Assembly (NCBI GenBank): GCA_038200435.1
Contig: JBBPXY010000040.1
Span: 1-35,590, forward strand
DNA: 35,590 nt
From: JBBPXY01 sp038200435
GTDB lineage: Bacteria; Actinomycetota; Thermoleophilia; Solirubrobacterales; Solirubrobacteraceae
Reading direction: 5' to 3'
This document shows, in pieces, positions 15,698-22,373 of the stretch. Both the position numbers and the translations under genes were made by a program. Each line of letters opens with the position of its first letter. Position 1 is the stretch's first letter. Below the pieces are notes generated by a model that ran no database searches, was not told where the DNA came from, and worked only from the letters and a program-made list of their open reading frames with translations.

Positions 15698-16894
15698 CTA
15701 GCTGACGCGATCCCACGCCCGCAGGTACCCCAGCGGGTCGATGGGGTGGCCGCCGGACTGGTACCAGCCGCCCGACCAGATCTCGAAGTGCAGGTGGCAG
15801 CCCTGGGCGTCGCCCGTTGCGCCGACGTAGCCGATCCGCTGTCCCGTGTAGACGGTCTGGCCCTTCTTGACCAACGCTGGTGCGGTGAGGTGCATGTAGA
15901 CCGTGTCGAGCGAGGTGCCGGCGCCGTCGATGACCACGTAGTTGCCGGCCGCCGATTGGGAGGCACGCCAGCGCACCCGGCCACCGCGGGCGGCGACGAG
16001 CGGCGTGCCGCAGGCCGCGGACACGTCCTGGCCTTGGTGACGGTGGCCGGCTCGCCCGGCGCCGAAGCGCGAGCTGCTACCGCCGTAGGAGTGGTTGCCC
16101 CGCACCGGGAAGATGTCGGAGAGGAACGAGAAGCTGCCGGCGCTGAACTCGCGCGGGGCGCTCGTCGAGCGGGTCGCCGGGGATCCGACAACGACGCGGA
16201 AGTCGTAGGAGCCGGCGGGCGCCGTCTCCCGACCTGCGGTACCCCGCCAGGTGACGGAGTGGGCGGTGCCCGGCTTGACCGCGCGAGCCGACCACGACGC
16301 GACGACCGCGTGGTTGTGCAGACGCACGAGGAGCACGCGCACGTCCTGCGCACGGCTGCCCTTGAGGCGGTAGGTCAACTTCGCCTGGCTGCGCGAGTAG
16401 AAGAAGACGCGCTTGCTCGCGATCTGGGCATCGATGTCGCGCGAATGAGCCACCGGGGGCGCGTGCGCGGTGTCGTCGAAGTCGCCCGAGATCTTGAGCG
16501 AGGCGCGGCTGGCGCCGCTTTGCGATCCGTCCACGAGCCCGAGTCGCACGGGACCGGTGCGTGCCCCGCGGGGCACAGTCGCCTCCACGCGGGAAGAGGT
16601 GACGCTCTGTACGCGGGCGCTCTTGTCGTCGCTCGACCCCTTACCGCCGAGGAAGACGACGGTACGCGCGCCATCCAGGCCCGAGCCCTTGACCCTGACG
16701 ACCCCTCCGACGCCCACACCCCCGTTGTTGCAGCGGCTCACGCAGCTGAAGCCGGTGATCGAGGGGGACGAGGAAGTGGCTCCGACTCCGCCGTCGGCCG
16801 CCAGGGCACCCGAAGCCGCGCTCAGGGCCGACAGCCCGGCGGCGAACACGGCTATGAAACTCCGGCCCCGCAGCCGGATGGAACGCGCTCGCAT
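15698..16894 (-). CDS. secreted M23 family metallopeptidase with IPT/TIG-like domain
   Basis: Zinc endopeptidase of the LytM type that cuts peptidoglycan cross-bridges or stems. The 398-residue protein has a signal peptide (about 1-33, ending SGALAADGG), a TIG-like domain (about 45-138) with FSCVSRCNNGG and VRVKGSGLDG, a linker domain, and the C-terminal M23 domain. Zinc ligands are His286 and Asp290 in HQGQD and His369 in HLHFE, with supporting His335 in VYMHL and His367. All catalytic residues are present, so it should be active. ATG at 16894 lies 40 nt after a c-di-AMP riboswitch, tying wall cleavage to that second messenger. It is convergent with the kinase, 7 bp apart. Confidence 0.94.
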   Translation of the reverse strand: MRARSIRLRGRSFIAVFAAGLSALSAASGALAADGGVGATSSSPSITGFSCVSRCNNGGVGVGGVVRVKGSGLDGARTVVFLGGKGSSDDKSARVQSVTSSRVEATVPRGARTGPVRLGLVDGSQSGASRASLKISGDFDDTAHAPPVAHSRDIDAQIASKRVFFYSRSQAKLTYRLKGSRAQDVRVLLVRLHNHAVVASWSARAVKPGTAHSVTWRGTAGRETAPAGSYDFRVVVGSPATRSTSAPREFSAGSFSFLSDIFPVRGNHSYGGSSSRFGAGRAGHRHQGQDVSAACGTPLVAARGGRVRWRASQSAAGNYVVIDGAGTSLDTVYMHLTAPALVKKGQTVYTGQRIGYVGATGDAQGCHLHFEIWSGGWYQSGGHPIDPLGYLRAWDRVS

Positions 16895-16933
16895 AGAGCG
16901 TGCTGCCTTTCGTTCGCTTGCAGTTCGCCTGCT

Positions 16934-17073
16934 GGGCCTGCGGAGTTAGCTGTCGGGCTCGCGCTGTACGCGCTACCGGGCAGCAGCCCGGATTCGCCCC
17001 CCGGCCGCTCGAAACGGCCTTTGGGTCCCCCGCTTCGAGCGTGTCTCTTGAAAGAAACGCTCAAATTCGGCCC
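16934..17073 (-). promoter_or_regulatory. cyclic di-AMP riboswitch (ydaO/yuaA class)
   Basis: On the minus strand the hallmark segments of the ydaO aptamer appear in order: GCGGGGGACCCAA (17033-17021), GGGGCGAATCC (17000-16990, cf. GGGGTGAATCC in Bacillus subtilis), GGTAGCG (16977-16971), CGAGCCCGACAGCTAAC (16961-16945) and CCGCAGGC. An outer helix GGGCC (17073-17069) with GGCCC (16938-16934) closes the domain. In actinobacteria this class commonly lies upstream of wall hydrolase and rpf-type genes, and here it precedes the M23 peptidase; ligand binding is known to switch expression off. The expression platform (about 16933-16895) is short, and the mechanism is not clear from sequence. Confidence 0.93.
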
Positions 17074-17094
17074 TCTGTTTCAGAAGACGGCGGC

Positions 17095-17100
17095 AGTATA
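17095..17100 (-). promoter_or_regulatory. -10 box (TATACT) for the riboswitch-peptidase transcript
   Basis: On the minus strand TATACT at 17100-17095 lies about 22 nt upstream of the riboswitch 5' helix, a position consistent with transcription starting near 17088. No -35 consensus is evident. Confidence 0.45.
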
Positions 17101-17145
17101 GGGAGCGCCCCGGCGGGGCGATGGTCTCCTTCCTGGCGGGGGCGG

Positions 17146-17151
17146 TACCCT
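17146..17151 (+). promoter_or_regulatory. possible -10 box (TACCCT) for rplM-rpsI
   Basis: TACCCT fits TANNNT and would start transcription near 17158, giving a leader of about 66 nt that contains the small reading frame and terminator below. A GC hairpin (CGCCCC at 17106-17111, GGGGCG at 17115-17120) lies upstream. Other starts within 17100-17160 are possible. Confidence 0.35.
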
Positions 17152-17182
17152 CCTATTCCGCGTCCCTGGAGGTTTCCCTATC

Positions 17183-17224
17183 ATGGGCCGTTCGCCGCGC
17201 CTTGGAGCGTGGCCTTTTTTGTGA
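17183..17224 (+). CDS. putative 13-residue leader peptide of the rplM operon
   Basis: The frame ATG at 17183 to TGA at 17222-17224 encodes MGRSPRLGAWPFL. It has a good Shine-Dalgarno, TGGAGG at 17167-17172, 10 nt before the ATG. Its stop codon shares the A of the rplM ATG (TGATG), and rplM has no well-spaced Shine-Dalgarno of its own, so rplM is probably translated by coupled re-initiation. Codons 4-11 run through both arms of an intrinsic terminator, so a translating ribosome would prevent its folding. The coding claim rests on signal placement; 13 codons are too few for composition tests. Confidence 0.5.
   Translation: MGRSPRLGAWPFL
17194..17220 (+). terminator. intrinsic terminator/attenuator in the rplM leader
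   Basis: GCCGCGC (17194-17200) and GCGTGGC (17207-17213) form a 7-bp stem (one G-U) with loop CTTGGA, then C and six Ts at 17215-17220. This is the best intrinsic terminator in the window, yet it ends 3 nt before the rplM ATG. It is therefore likely a regulated attenuator; L13 autoregulation is one possibility. As the upstream gene is divergent, it cannot serve as an ordinary gene-end terminator. Confidence 0.75.
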
Positions 17225-17661
17225 TGAAGACCTACGTCGCCACCCCGGTCGATCGCGAGCGCTCATGGCTCGTCGTCGACGCATCGGGGCAAACCCTCGG
17301 CCGGCTGGCCACGCAGATCGCCAATGCGCTGCGAGGCAAGCGCAAGCCGACCTACACCCCGCACGTGGACACCGGCGACTTCGTCGTGGTCGTGAACGCC
17401 GAGAAGATCGCCGTCACGGGCAACAAGCGCGCCGACAAGCGCTACTACCGCCACTCCGGCTATCCCGGCGGCCTCAAGTCGCGCACTCTTCAGGAGATGC
17501 TCGACCGCCGCCCCGAGGAAGTCATCCGCAAGGCGGTCAAAGGCATGCTCCCGCGCAATCGCCTGGCCCGTAAGCAGCTCACCAAGCTCAAGGTCTACGC
17601 CGGGCCCGAGCATCCTCACACGGCTCAACAGCCGCAACCCATGGAGATCGAGTCCGCGTGA
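17224..17661 (+). CDS. rplM: 50S ribosomal protein L13
   Basis: Early-assembling large-subunit protein that binds 23S rRNA. The 145-residue product is normal in length: WLVVDASGQTLGRLATQIANALRGKRKPTYTPHVDTGDFVVVVNA, then VTGNKRADKRYYRHSGYPGG, RRPEEVIRKAVKGMLPRN and YAGPEHPHTAQQP. ATG at 17224 is chosen; the GTG at 17221 is also possible. No ribosome-binding site is well placed: GGAG at 17204-17207 lies in the terminator loop, 16 nt away. This points to coupling from the leader peptide. rplM and rpsI overlap by 4 bp (GTGA), the universal L13-S9 pair. Confidence 0.97.
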   Translation: MKTYVATPVDRERSWLVVDASGQTLGRLATQIANALRGKRKPTYTPHVDTGDFVVVVNAEKIAVTGNKRADKRYYRHSGYPGGLKSRTLQEMLDRRPEEVIRKAVKGMLPRNRLARKQLTKLKVYAGPEHPHTAQQPQPMEIESA

Positions 17662-18509
17662 TCGACGATCAGCCCGACGACCAGCCTGCGCCCGACGCCG
17701 AGGAGACAACGCCCGAGGTGCCTGAGGCCCCTCCCGAGGCTGATGTGACCGGCGACGCCAGCGAAGCGTCGAAGGTCGACGCGGACCCATCCGAGCGCCC
17801 GGCCCCTCCCGCCCGCGCCCAGGATCCCGACGGCGAGCCGACGGCGCCCGAGACCCAGCCGCTCGGCGCCGGCGAGCCGGCCCCCGAGGCCGAGGCCACC
17901 GCTCCTGCGGACGACTCCGAGGCCGACGACGCTGCCCCGCGCGCCAAGCCCGAGATCCCCGGTGCCGACCTCGAGCCCGACATCGTGCTCGACTCCGACG
18001 CGGTCCGCGGCCACGAGGAGAGCTCGGAGTACACCGATGACGATCCCGACCCGGCCACCGACGGCGAGCCTGAAGACGCCGCTCCGCAGCCGATCGCCGG
18101 TGCGACGATCAACCTCGGCAAGGACGCCCGCTACACGGCCACCGGCAAGCGCAAGACGGCTGTGGCGCGGGTGATCCTCAAGCCCGGCAAGGGCGAGTAC
18201 GTCATCAACGGCAAGTCGCTCGACGTCTTCTTCCCGCGGCCGACGCTCCAGCGTGTCATCCGCCAGCCGCTCGAGACGGTGGGCTACGAGTCTCGGATGG
18301 ATGTTGTGGCCCTGATGCACGGTGGCGGCGTATCCGCTCAGGCCGGTGCTCTGCGCCACGGCGTGGCCCGCGCGCTGCTCGAGGCCGATCCCAACCTTCG
18401 CGGCGAGCTCAAGCGCCGCGGCTTCCTCACGCGCGATCCGCGCGTCAAGGAGCGCAAGAAGGCCGGCCTGAAGAAGGCGCGCAAGCGTCCCCAGTTCTCG
18501 AAGCGCTGA
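17658..18509 (+). CDS. rpsI: 30S ribosomal protein S9 with long acidic N-terminal extension
   Basis: Small-subunit protein whose C-terminal tail reaches the P-site tRNA. The 283-residue product is about twice the usual 130. The S9 core runs from about residue 158 (ARYTATGKRKTAVARV) to the end and is complete, with GKSLDVFFPRP, HGGGVSAQAGALRHGVARAL, FLTRDPRVKERKKAGLKKARK and the invariant C-terminus QFSKR. The first 155 or so residues are Asp/Glu/Pro/Ala-rich, low-complexity and surely disordered. No ATG, GTG or TTG lies between the start and the core that would clearly give a short form with a good ribosome-binding site, and the GTGA overlap with rplM supports the long form. Acidic extensions of S9 are known in actinobacteria, but this one is long. 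Confidence 0.93.
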   Translation: MIDDQPDDQPAPDAEETTPEVPEAPPEADVTGDASEASKVDADPSERPAPPARAQDPDGEPTAPETQPLGAGEPAPEAEATAPADDSEADDAAPRAKPEIPGADLEPDIVLDSDAVRGHEESSEYTDDDPDPATDGEPEDAAPQPIAGATINLGKDARYTATGKRKTAVARVILKPGKGEYVINGKSLDVFFPRPTLQRVIRQPLETVGYESRMDVVALMHGGGVSAQAGALRHGVARALLEADPNLRGELKRRGFLTRDPRVKERKKAGLKKARKRPQFSKR

Positions 18510-18511
18510 GC

Positions 18512-19846
18512 CTGCCCCACGCGCCCCGAACGCTCTTTGGCACCGATGGTGTCCGGGGCGTCGCGGGCGAGTTCCTATCGGCTGAGCTGGCGCTTGGCCT
18601 CGCCCGGGCCGCGACGGAGGACTCGCCGGCGGACCGCCCGCGTGTGCTCCTGGTCCGGGATACGCGCGAGTCGGGTGAGATGCTCGAGTCCGCGATGGCC
18701 GCGGGCGTGGCCGCGGGAGGTGGTGAGGCTCTGCTCGGCGGGGTCCTGCCCACGCCGGCCGCGCCGCTGCTGCTCGCCCGGTACGGGTTCGACCTGGCGG
18801 CGGTCATCTCCGCCTCGCACAACCCCTACTCCGACAACGGGATCAAGTTCTTCGGGCCCGACGGGGACAAGCTGGGTGACGATCACGAGCACGCGATCGA
18901 GGAGCGCCTTGCCGGTGTGCTCACACCGCGGCCCGATCGTACGATGGGGCGAGTCAGCGCTGTTCACGGGACTCTGCAGGACTACCTGCGAGAGCTTCAT
19001 GCCCGCTTCGCGGATCTCGACCTCTCGGGTCAGCGCATCGTGCTCGACTGCGCCAATGGAGCCACCTACCGCGCGGGCCCCGAGATCTTCCGCCGTCTCG
19101 GGGCTGATGTGACAGTGCTCGCCGACTCTCCGGACGGGCGCAACATCAACCTCGGTTGCGGATCCACCCACCTCGACCTGATGGCCGCGGTGATGAAGGA
19201 GGGGGCACACGACGTGGGCTTTGCCTTCGACGGTGACGGCGACCGGATGCTCGCCGTCGACCGCAAGGGCGCGATCGTCGATGGCGATGAGCTGATCGCC
19301 CTCGCCGCGCTGCACCTGCGTGGGGCGGGGAAGCTGCCCGGCGACGGCGTAGCGGTGACGGTGATGACCAACTACGGCTTCCACACGGCGATGGAGGCCG
19401 CGGGCGTCGCCGTCGCCACAACGGCGGTCGGTGACCGCCACGTGCTTCAGGAGCTCAGGCGCCGCGGGTGGTCACTCGGCGGCGAGCAGTCCGGGCACAT
19501 CATCGAGATGGGCTTTGCCCCCTCGGGCGATGGCGTCGCGGCCGCGCTGCTCACGCTCGAGGCCCTCGACGGCGCAGACCTCGCCGAGCGCCACGCGATG
19601 GAGAAGCTGCCTCAGCGGCTCGTCAACGTGCGGGTCGCGCGTCTCGGCAGCCTGGCCGGCGCCGAAGAGGTGCAGGCGGCCGTCGAGCAGGAATCGGCCG
19701 CACTTGAGGGCCGAGGCAGGGTGTTGGTGCGTGAGAGCGGGACCGAGCCGCTCGTGCGGGTGATGGTCGAGGCGCCTGAGGAGGAAGAGGCCGACGCTGC
19801 CTGCGGGCGAATCGTCGCGATCGTGGAGCGGGATCTCGCGTCCTGA
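18512..19846 (+). CDS. glmM: phosphoglucosamine mutase
   Basis: Converts glucosamine-6-P to glucosamine-1-P for UDP-GlcNAc synthesis. Family landmarks: RTLFGTDGVRG (6-16), phosphoserine loop ISASHNPYSDNG with Ser102 (the same number as in E. coli), metal loop DGDGDR at 240-245, sugar loop GEQSGH and phosphate loop RESGTEPLVRVMVE. With the start at 18512 the product is 444 residues, the normal size. There is no in-frame ATG, GTG or TTG before the FGTDGVRG motif: the only candidates are CTG at 18512 or 18506, a few bases from the rpsI stop. A GTG at 18644 would delete the conserved N-terminus. I infer CTG initiation coupled to rpsI; a sequence error is the alternative. Confidence 0.93.
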   Translation: MPHAPRTLFGTDGVRGVAGEFLSAELALGLARAATEDSPADRPRVLLVRDTRESGEMLESAMAAGVAAGGGEALLGGVLPTPAAPLLLARYGFDLAAVISASHNPYSDNGIKFFGPDGDKLGDDHEHAIEERLAGVLTPRPDRTMGRVSAVHGTLQDYLRELHARFADLDLSGQRIVLDCANGATYRAGPEIFRRLGADVTVLADSPDGRNINLGCGSTHLDLMAAVMKEGAHDVGFAFDGDGDRMLAVDRKGAIVDGDELIALAALHLRGAGKLPGDGVAVTVMTNYGFHTAMEAAGVAVATTAVGDRHVLQELRRRGWSLGGEQSGHIIEMGFAPSGDGVAAALLTLEALDGADLAERHAMEKLPQRLVNVRVARLGSLAGAEEVQAAVEQESAALEGRGRVLVRESGTEPLVRVMVEAPEEEEADAACGRIVAIVERDLAS

Positions 19847-19920
19847 GCGGCGCGGGGAGCCGCCTAGTCCCCGGCTACCATTGAGGTCCGGCGCTCCGAC
19901 CGCGCGTCGTATGAGCAGCT

Positions 19921-20113
19921 GATGACTGATTCCGCAACCCCCGCGCCCGCCTGTACCCGCCTTGCGGCGCCGGATCGTCACGGTGCCGAGAAGCCACCGA
20001 CCCCCGGCCTATGGCCGGCGGTGCCCGCGCCGGCACTGTGCTCCTCGTCCCCGCAACGCCCGGCATCCCCAATCCGCGCACACACGGCCACGCCGGCCAC
20101 GAAATCAATCATC
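19921..20113 (+). ncRNA. candidate structured leader RNA, copy B (before glmS)
   Basis: About 193 nt in the 286-bp gap before glmS. The outer helix GATGACTGATT (19921-19931) pairs with 20103-20113, 10 of 11 pairs, in a sequence unrelated to that of copy A. Inside: hairpin CCGCAA/TTGCGG (19932-19937/19962-19967), helix GCCGG/CCGGC (19969-19973/20060-20064), helix GTGCCG/CGGCAC (19983-19988/20031-20036, replacing GTC-GATC/GATCGAC of A and C), helix CACC/GGTG (19995-19998/20020-20023) with internal loop GACCC, and hairpin CCGGCC-TAT-GGCCGG. Conserved unpaired stretches are ATCGTCACG after the first inner helix, GCCCG after GGTG, and ATCC after CCGGC. TACCAT at 19876-19881 could be the promoter -10. 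The glmS ribosome-binding site lies just outside the outer helix. Confidence 0.6.
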
Positions 20114-20132
20114 TAAGCCACGGAGGTGGTCC

Positions 20133-22010
20133 ATGTGCGGCATCGTCGGATACGTCGGAGGCCGCCCGGCGCGCGAGCTCCTGCTGGCCGGGCTCGAGAA
20201 GCTCGAATATCGCGGATATGACTCGGCCGGGATCTCCTTGGTTGCCGACTCCGGCGGCTCGATGCGCGTCGAGTCGGTCCGGTCTGTCGGCAACCTGAGC
20301 GCTCTGCGCGCGCGGGTCGCCGAGACCGAGGAGCAGGGCGGCGGGCTGGCCGTCGCCGAGCGCGAACCCACCACGGGCATCGGCCACACCCGCTGGGCCA
20401 CGCACGGGCGGGTCAGCGAGGAGAACGCTCACCCCCACTTCGACACCGCCGACCGCGTCCACGTCGTGGTCAACGGGATCATCGAGAACTTCGTCGCCCT
20501 GCGCGAGGAGCTCGAAGCCGAGGGCGCCGTCTTCACCTCGGAGACCGACGCCGAGGTCGTGGCGCACCTCGTCTCGCGGGCCTACGAGGGAGATCTCGTG
20601 ACGGCCGTGCGCGCCGCGTTCGCCCACCTGCGCGGTCACTACGCCTTCGTGGCGATGAGCGCGGAGGAGCCCGACCTGATCGTGGGCGCCCGCCGCGAGT
20701 GCCCACTGGTGATCGGTCGCGGGGACGGGGAGCAGTTCATCGCTTCCGCGATCCCGGCCTTCCTCGCGCAGACGCGGACGGTTCAGTACATCGAGAACGA
20801 CGAGGTCGTGGTGCTGCGCCCCGGTGGCGTGGAGTTCATCTCCGCGGGCGACGGAACCCCGCTGCACCGCGAGGAGACTGAGATCGACTGGGATGCGGAG
20901 ACCGCCGAGAAGGGCGGCTACGAGACCTTCATGCTGAAGGAGATCCACGAGCAGGCTGACGCGGTGGCCGAGACGATCGCCGACCGCACGGCACGGGCCG
21001 ACGGCGTCGACCTCGGCGATCTCGGCACGATCGACGACGGCTACCTCCGCGAAGCTCGCCGGATCATCGTCGTCGCGTGCGGTACCTCCTACCACGCCGG
21101 GTTGATCGGGCGCTACGCCATCGAGCAGTGGGCGCGAATTCCGGTGGAGATGGACATCGCCTCCGAGTACCGCTACCGCGACCCCGTGGTCGGGCCCGGC
21201 GACCTCGTCGTCGGCATAACCCAGTCCGGAGAGACCGCCGACACGCTCGCCGCCATGCGCTTGGCCCGCGAGCGCGGGGCGCGCGTGCTGGCCATCACCA
21301 ACATCGTCGGCTCGCAGGCCACCCGCGACGCCGACGGGGTGCTGCTCACCCGGGCCGGCCTCGAGATCGGGGTAGCGGCTACGAAGACGTTCGTCGCGCA
21401 GGTGGCCGCTATGTACCTGCTTGCCCTGCGCCTCGCCGAGCTGCGGGGGACGCTGGAGCCGGGCCGGCGCTGCGAGCTCGTGGCCGAGCTGAAGAAGCTG
21501 CCGCACGCCATCGATGCGGTGATCGCCGGCTGCGACGAGCCGGTCCGAGAGATCGCCGCGCGCCACTACGAGGCGAAGTTCTTCCTCTACCTCGGGCGTC
21601 ACGTCGGTTTGCCGGTCGCGCTCGAGGGTGCCCTCAAGCTCAAGGAGATCTCCTACATCGCCACCGACGCCTACGCGGCCGGCGAGATGAAGCACGGGCC
21701 GATCGCCCTGCTCGACGAATCGACGCCGGTCGTCTGCGTGGCGACGGACTCGCCGGTGCTCGACAAGGTCGTCTCGAACATGCAGGAGGTCGCGGCGCGC
21801 GGGGCCCACGTGATCGCTGTGGCGAGCGAGGGCAACAGCGAGATCGCCAGGCACGCCGCCGAGGTGCTGCCGGTGCCGCAGAGCGACTGGATGCTCGCGC
21901 CGCTCATCGCCATCGTCCCTCTGCAGTTGCTGGCCTACCGCATCGCCCGCGAGCTCGGTCTGAATGTCGACCAGCCTCGCAACCTGGCCAAGACGGTCAC
22001 CGTCGAGTAG
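20133..22010 (+). CDS. glmS: glutamine-fructose-6-phosphate aminotransferase (isomerising)
   Basis: Makes glucosamine-6-P from fructose-6-P and glutamine, the entry step to amino-sugar and wall synthesis; GlmM (18512) uses its product. The 625-residue protein has N-terminal nucleophile Cys2 in MCGIVGYVGGR, KLEYRGYDSAGI, HTRWATHG, the linker TFMLKEIHEQ, two SIS isomerase domains (CGTSYHAGL, TQSGETADTLAAM, EGALKLKEISYI) and the canonical C-terminus NLAKTVTVE. ATG at 20133 has CGGAGGTGG 3-4 nt upstream and must be the start because Cys2 becomes the catalytic N-terminus. Nothing resembling the glmS ribozyme of Firmicutes is visible; a different structured element fills the leader. Confidence 0.97.
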   Translation: MCGIVGYVGGRPARELLLAGLEKLEYRGYDSAGISLVADSGGSMRVESVRSVGNLSALRARVAETEEQGGGLAVAEREPTTGIGHTRWATHGRVSEENAHPHFDTADRVHVVVNGIIENFVALREELEAEGAVFTSETDAEVVAHLVSRAYEGDLVTAVRAAFAHLRGHYAFVAMSAEEPDLIVGARRECPLVIGRGDGEQFIASAIPAFLAQTRTVQYIENDEVVVLRPGGVEFISAGDGTPLHREETEIDWDAETAEKGGYETFMLKEIHEQADAVAETIADRTARADGVDLGDLGTIDDGYLREARRIIVVACGTSYHAGLIGRYAIEQWARIPVEMDIASEYRYRDPVVGPGDLVVGITQSGETADTLAAMRLARERGARVLAITNIVGSQATRDADGVLLTRAGLEIGVAATKTFVAQVAAMYLLALRLAELRGTLEPGRRCELVAELKKLPHAIDAVIAGCDEPVREIAARHYEAKFFLYLGRHVGLPVALEGALKLKEISYIATDAYAAGEMKHGPIALLDESTPVVCVATDSPVLDKVVSNMQEVAARGAHVIAVASEGNSEIARHAAEVLPVPQSDWMLAPLIAIVPLQLLAYRIARELGLNVDQPRNLAKTVTVE

Positions 22011-22016
22011 CCGTTC

Positions 22017-22373
22017 GTGCCCTCCGTCGGCGTCGACCTACTGGAGATCGCGCGCCTCGAGCGCGCGCTGTCGCGCCGGCCGAAGCTCGCCGAGCGGCTC
22101 TTCACACAGGGCGAGCGGGACTTCGCCGCGTCACGGGCGCGTCCCGCCCGGCATCTCGCCGCCCGCTTCTGCGCCAAGGAGGCCGTGGCGAAGGCGCTCG
22201 AGCTCGAGGTGTGGTCGCCGCGCGACGTCGAGGTGGTGGGTGGAGGAGACGGACCTCCGCGCGTGCGGCTCTCGGGCGCGGCGGCGCGCCGTGCCACGAA
22301 GCTCGGGGTTGAAGTGCAGGTCTCGCTCACCCACGACCGTCGCGAGGCCGCGGCAGTGGCCCTGGTCACGTGA
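22017..22373 (+). CDS. acpS: holo-[acyl-carrier-protein] synthase
   Basis: Transfers 4'-phosphopantetheine from CoA to acyl carrier protein. The 118-residue protein has GVDLLEIARLERAL with metal-binding Asp7, FCAKEAVAKAL with the second metal Glu, and VSLTHDRREAAAVAL near the end, all standard. GTG at 22017 begins 6 bp after glmS; no strong ribosome-binding site is seen. Its TGA overlaps the GTG of nnr. The acpS-nnr-alr order is a common actinobacterial arrangement. Confidence 0.95.
   Translation: MPSVGVDLLEIARLERALSRRPKLAERLFTQGERDFAASRARPARHLAARFCAKEAVAKALELEVWSPRDVEVVGGGDGPPRVRLSGAAARRATKLGVEVQVSLTHDRREAAAVALVT

Noticed and set aside
19855..19885. Possible terminator hairpin after glmM (AGCCG/CGGCT)
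   Set aside because: The stem is only 5 bp with a long loop and no T-run; it overlaps the possible glmS promoter.
20109..21854. Long minus-strand open frame of 581 codons opposite glmS
   Set aside because: It is antisense to an unmistakable glmS; long antisense frames are expected at this GC content, and its translation is low-complexity Arg/Gly/Asp with no family.
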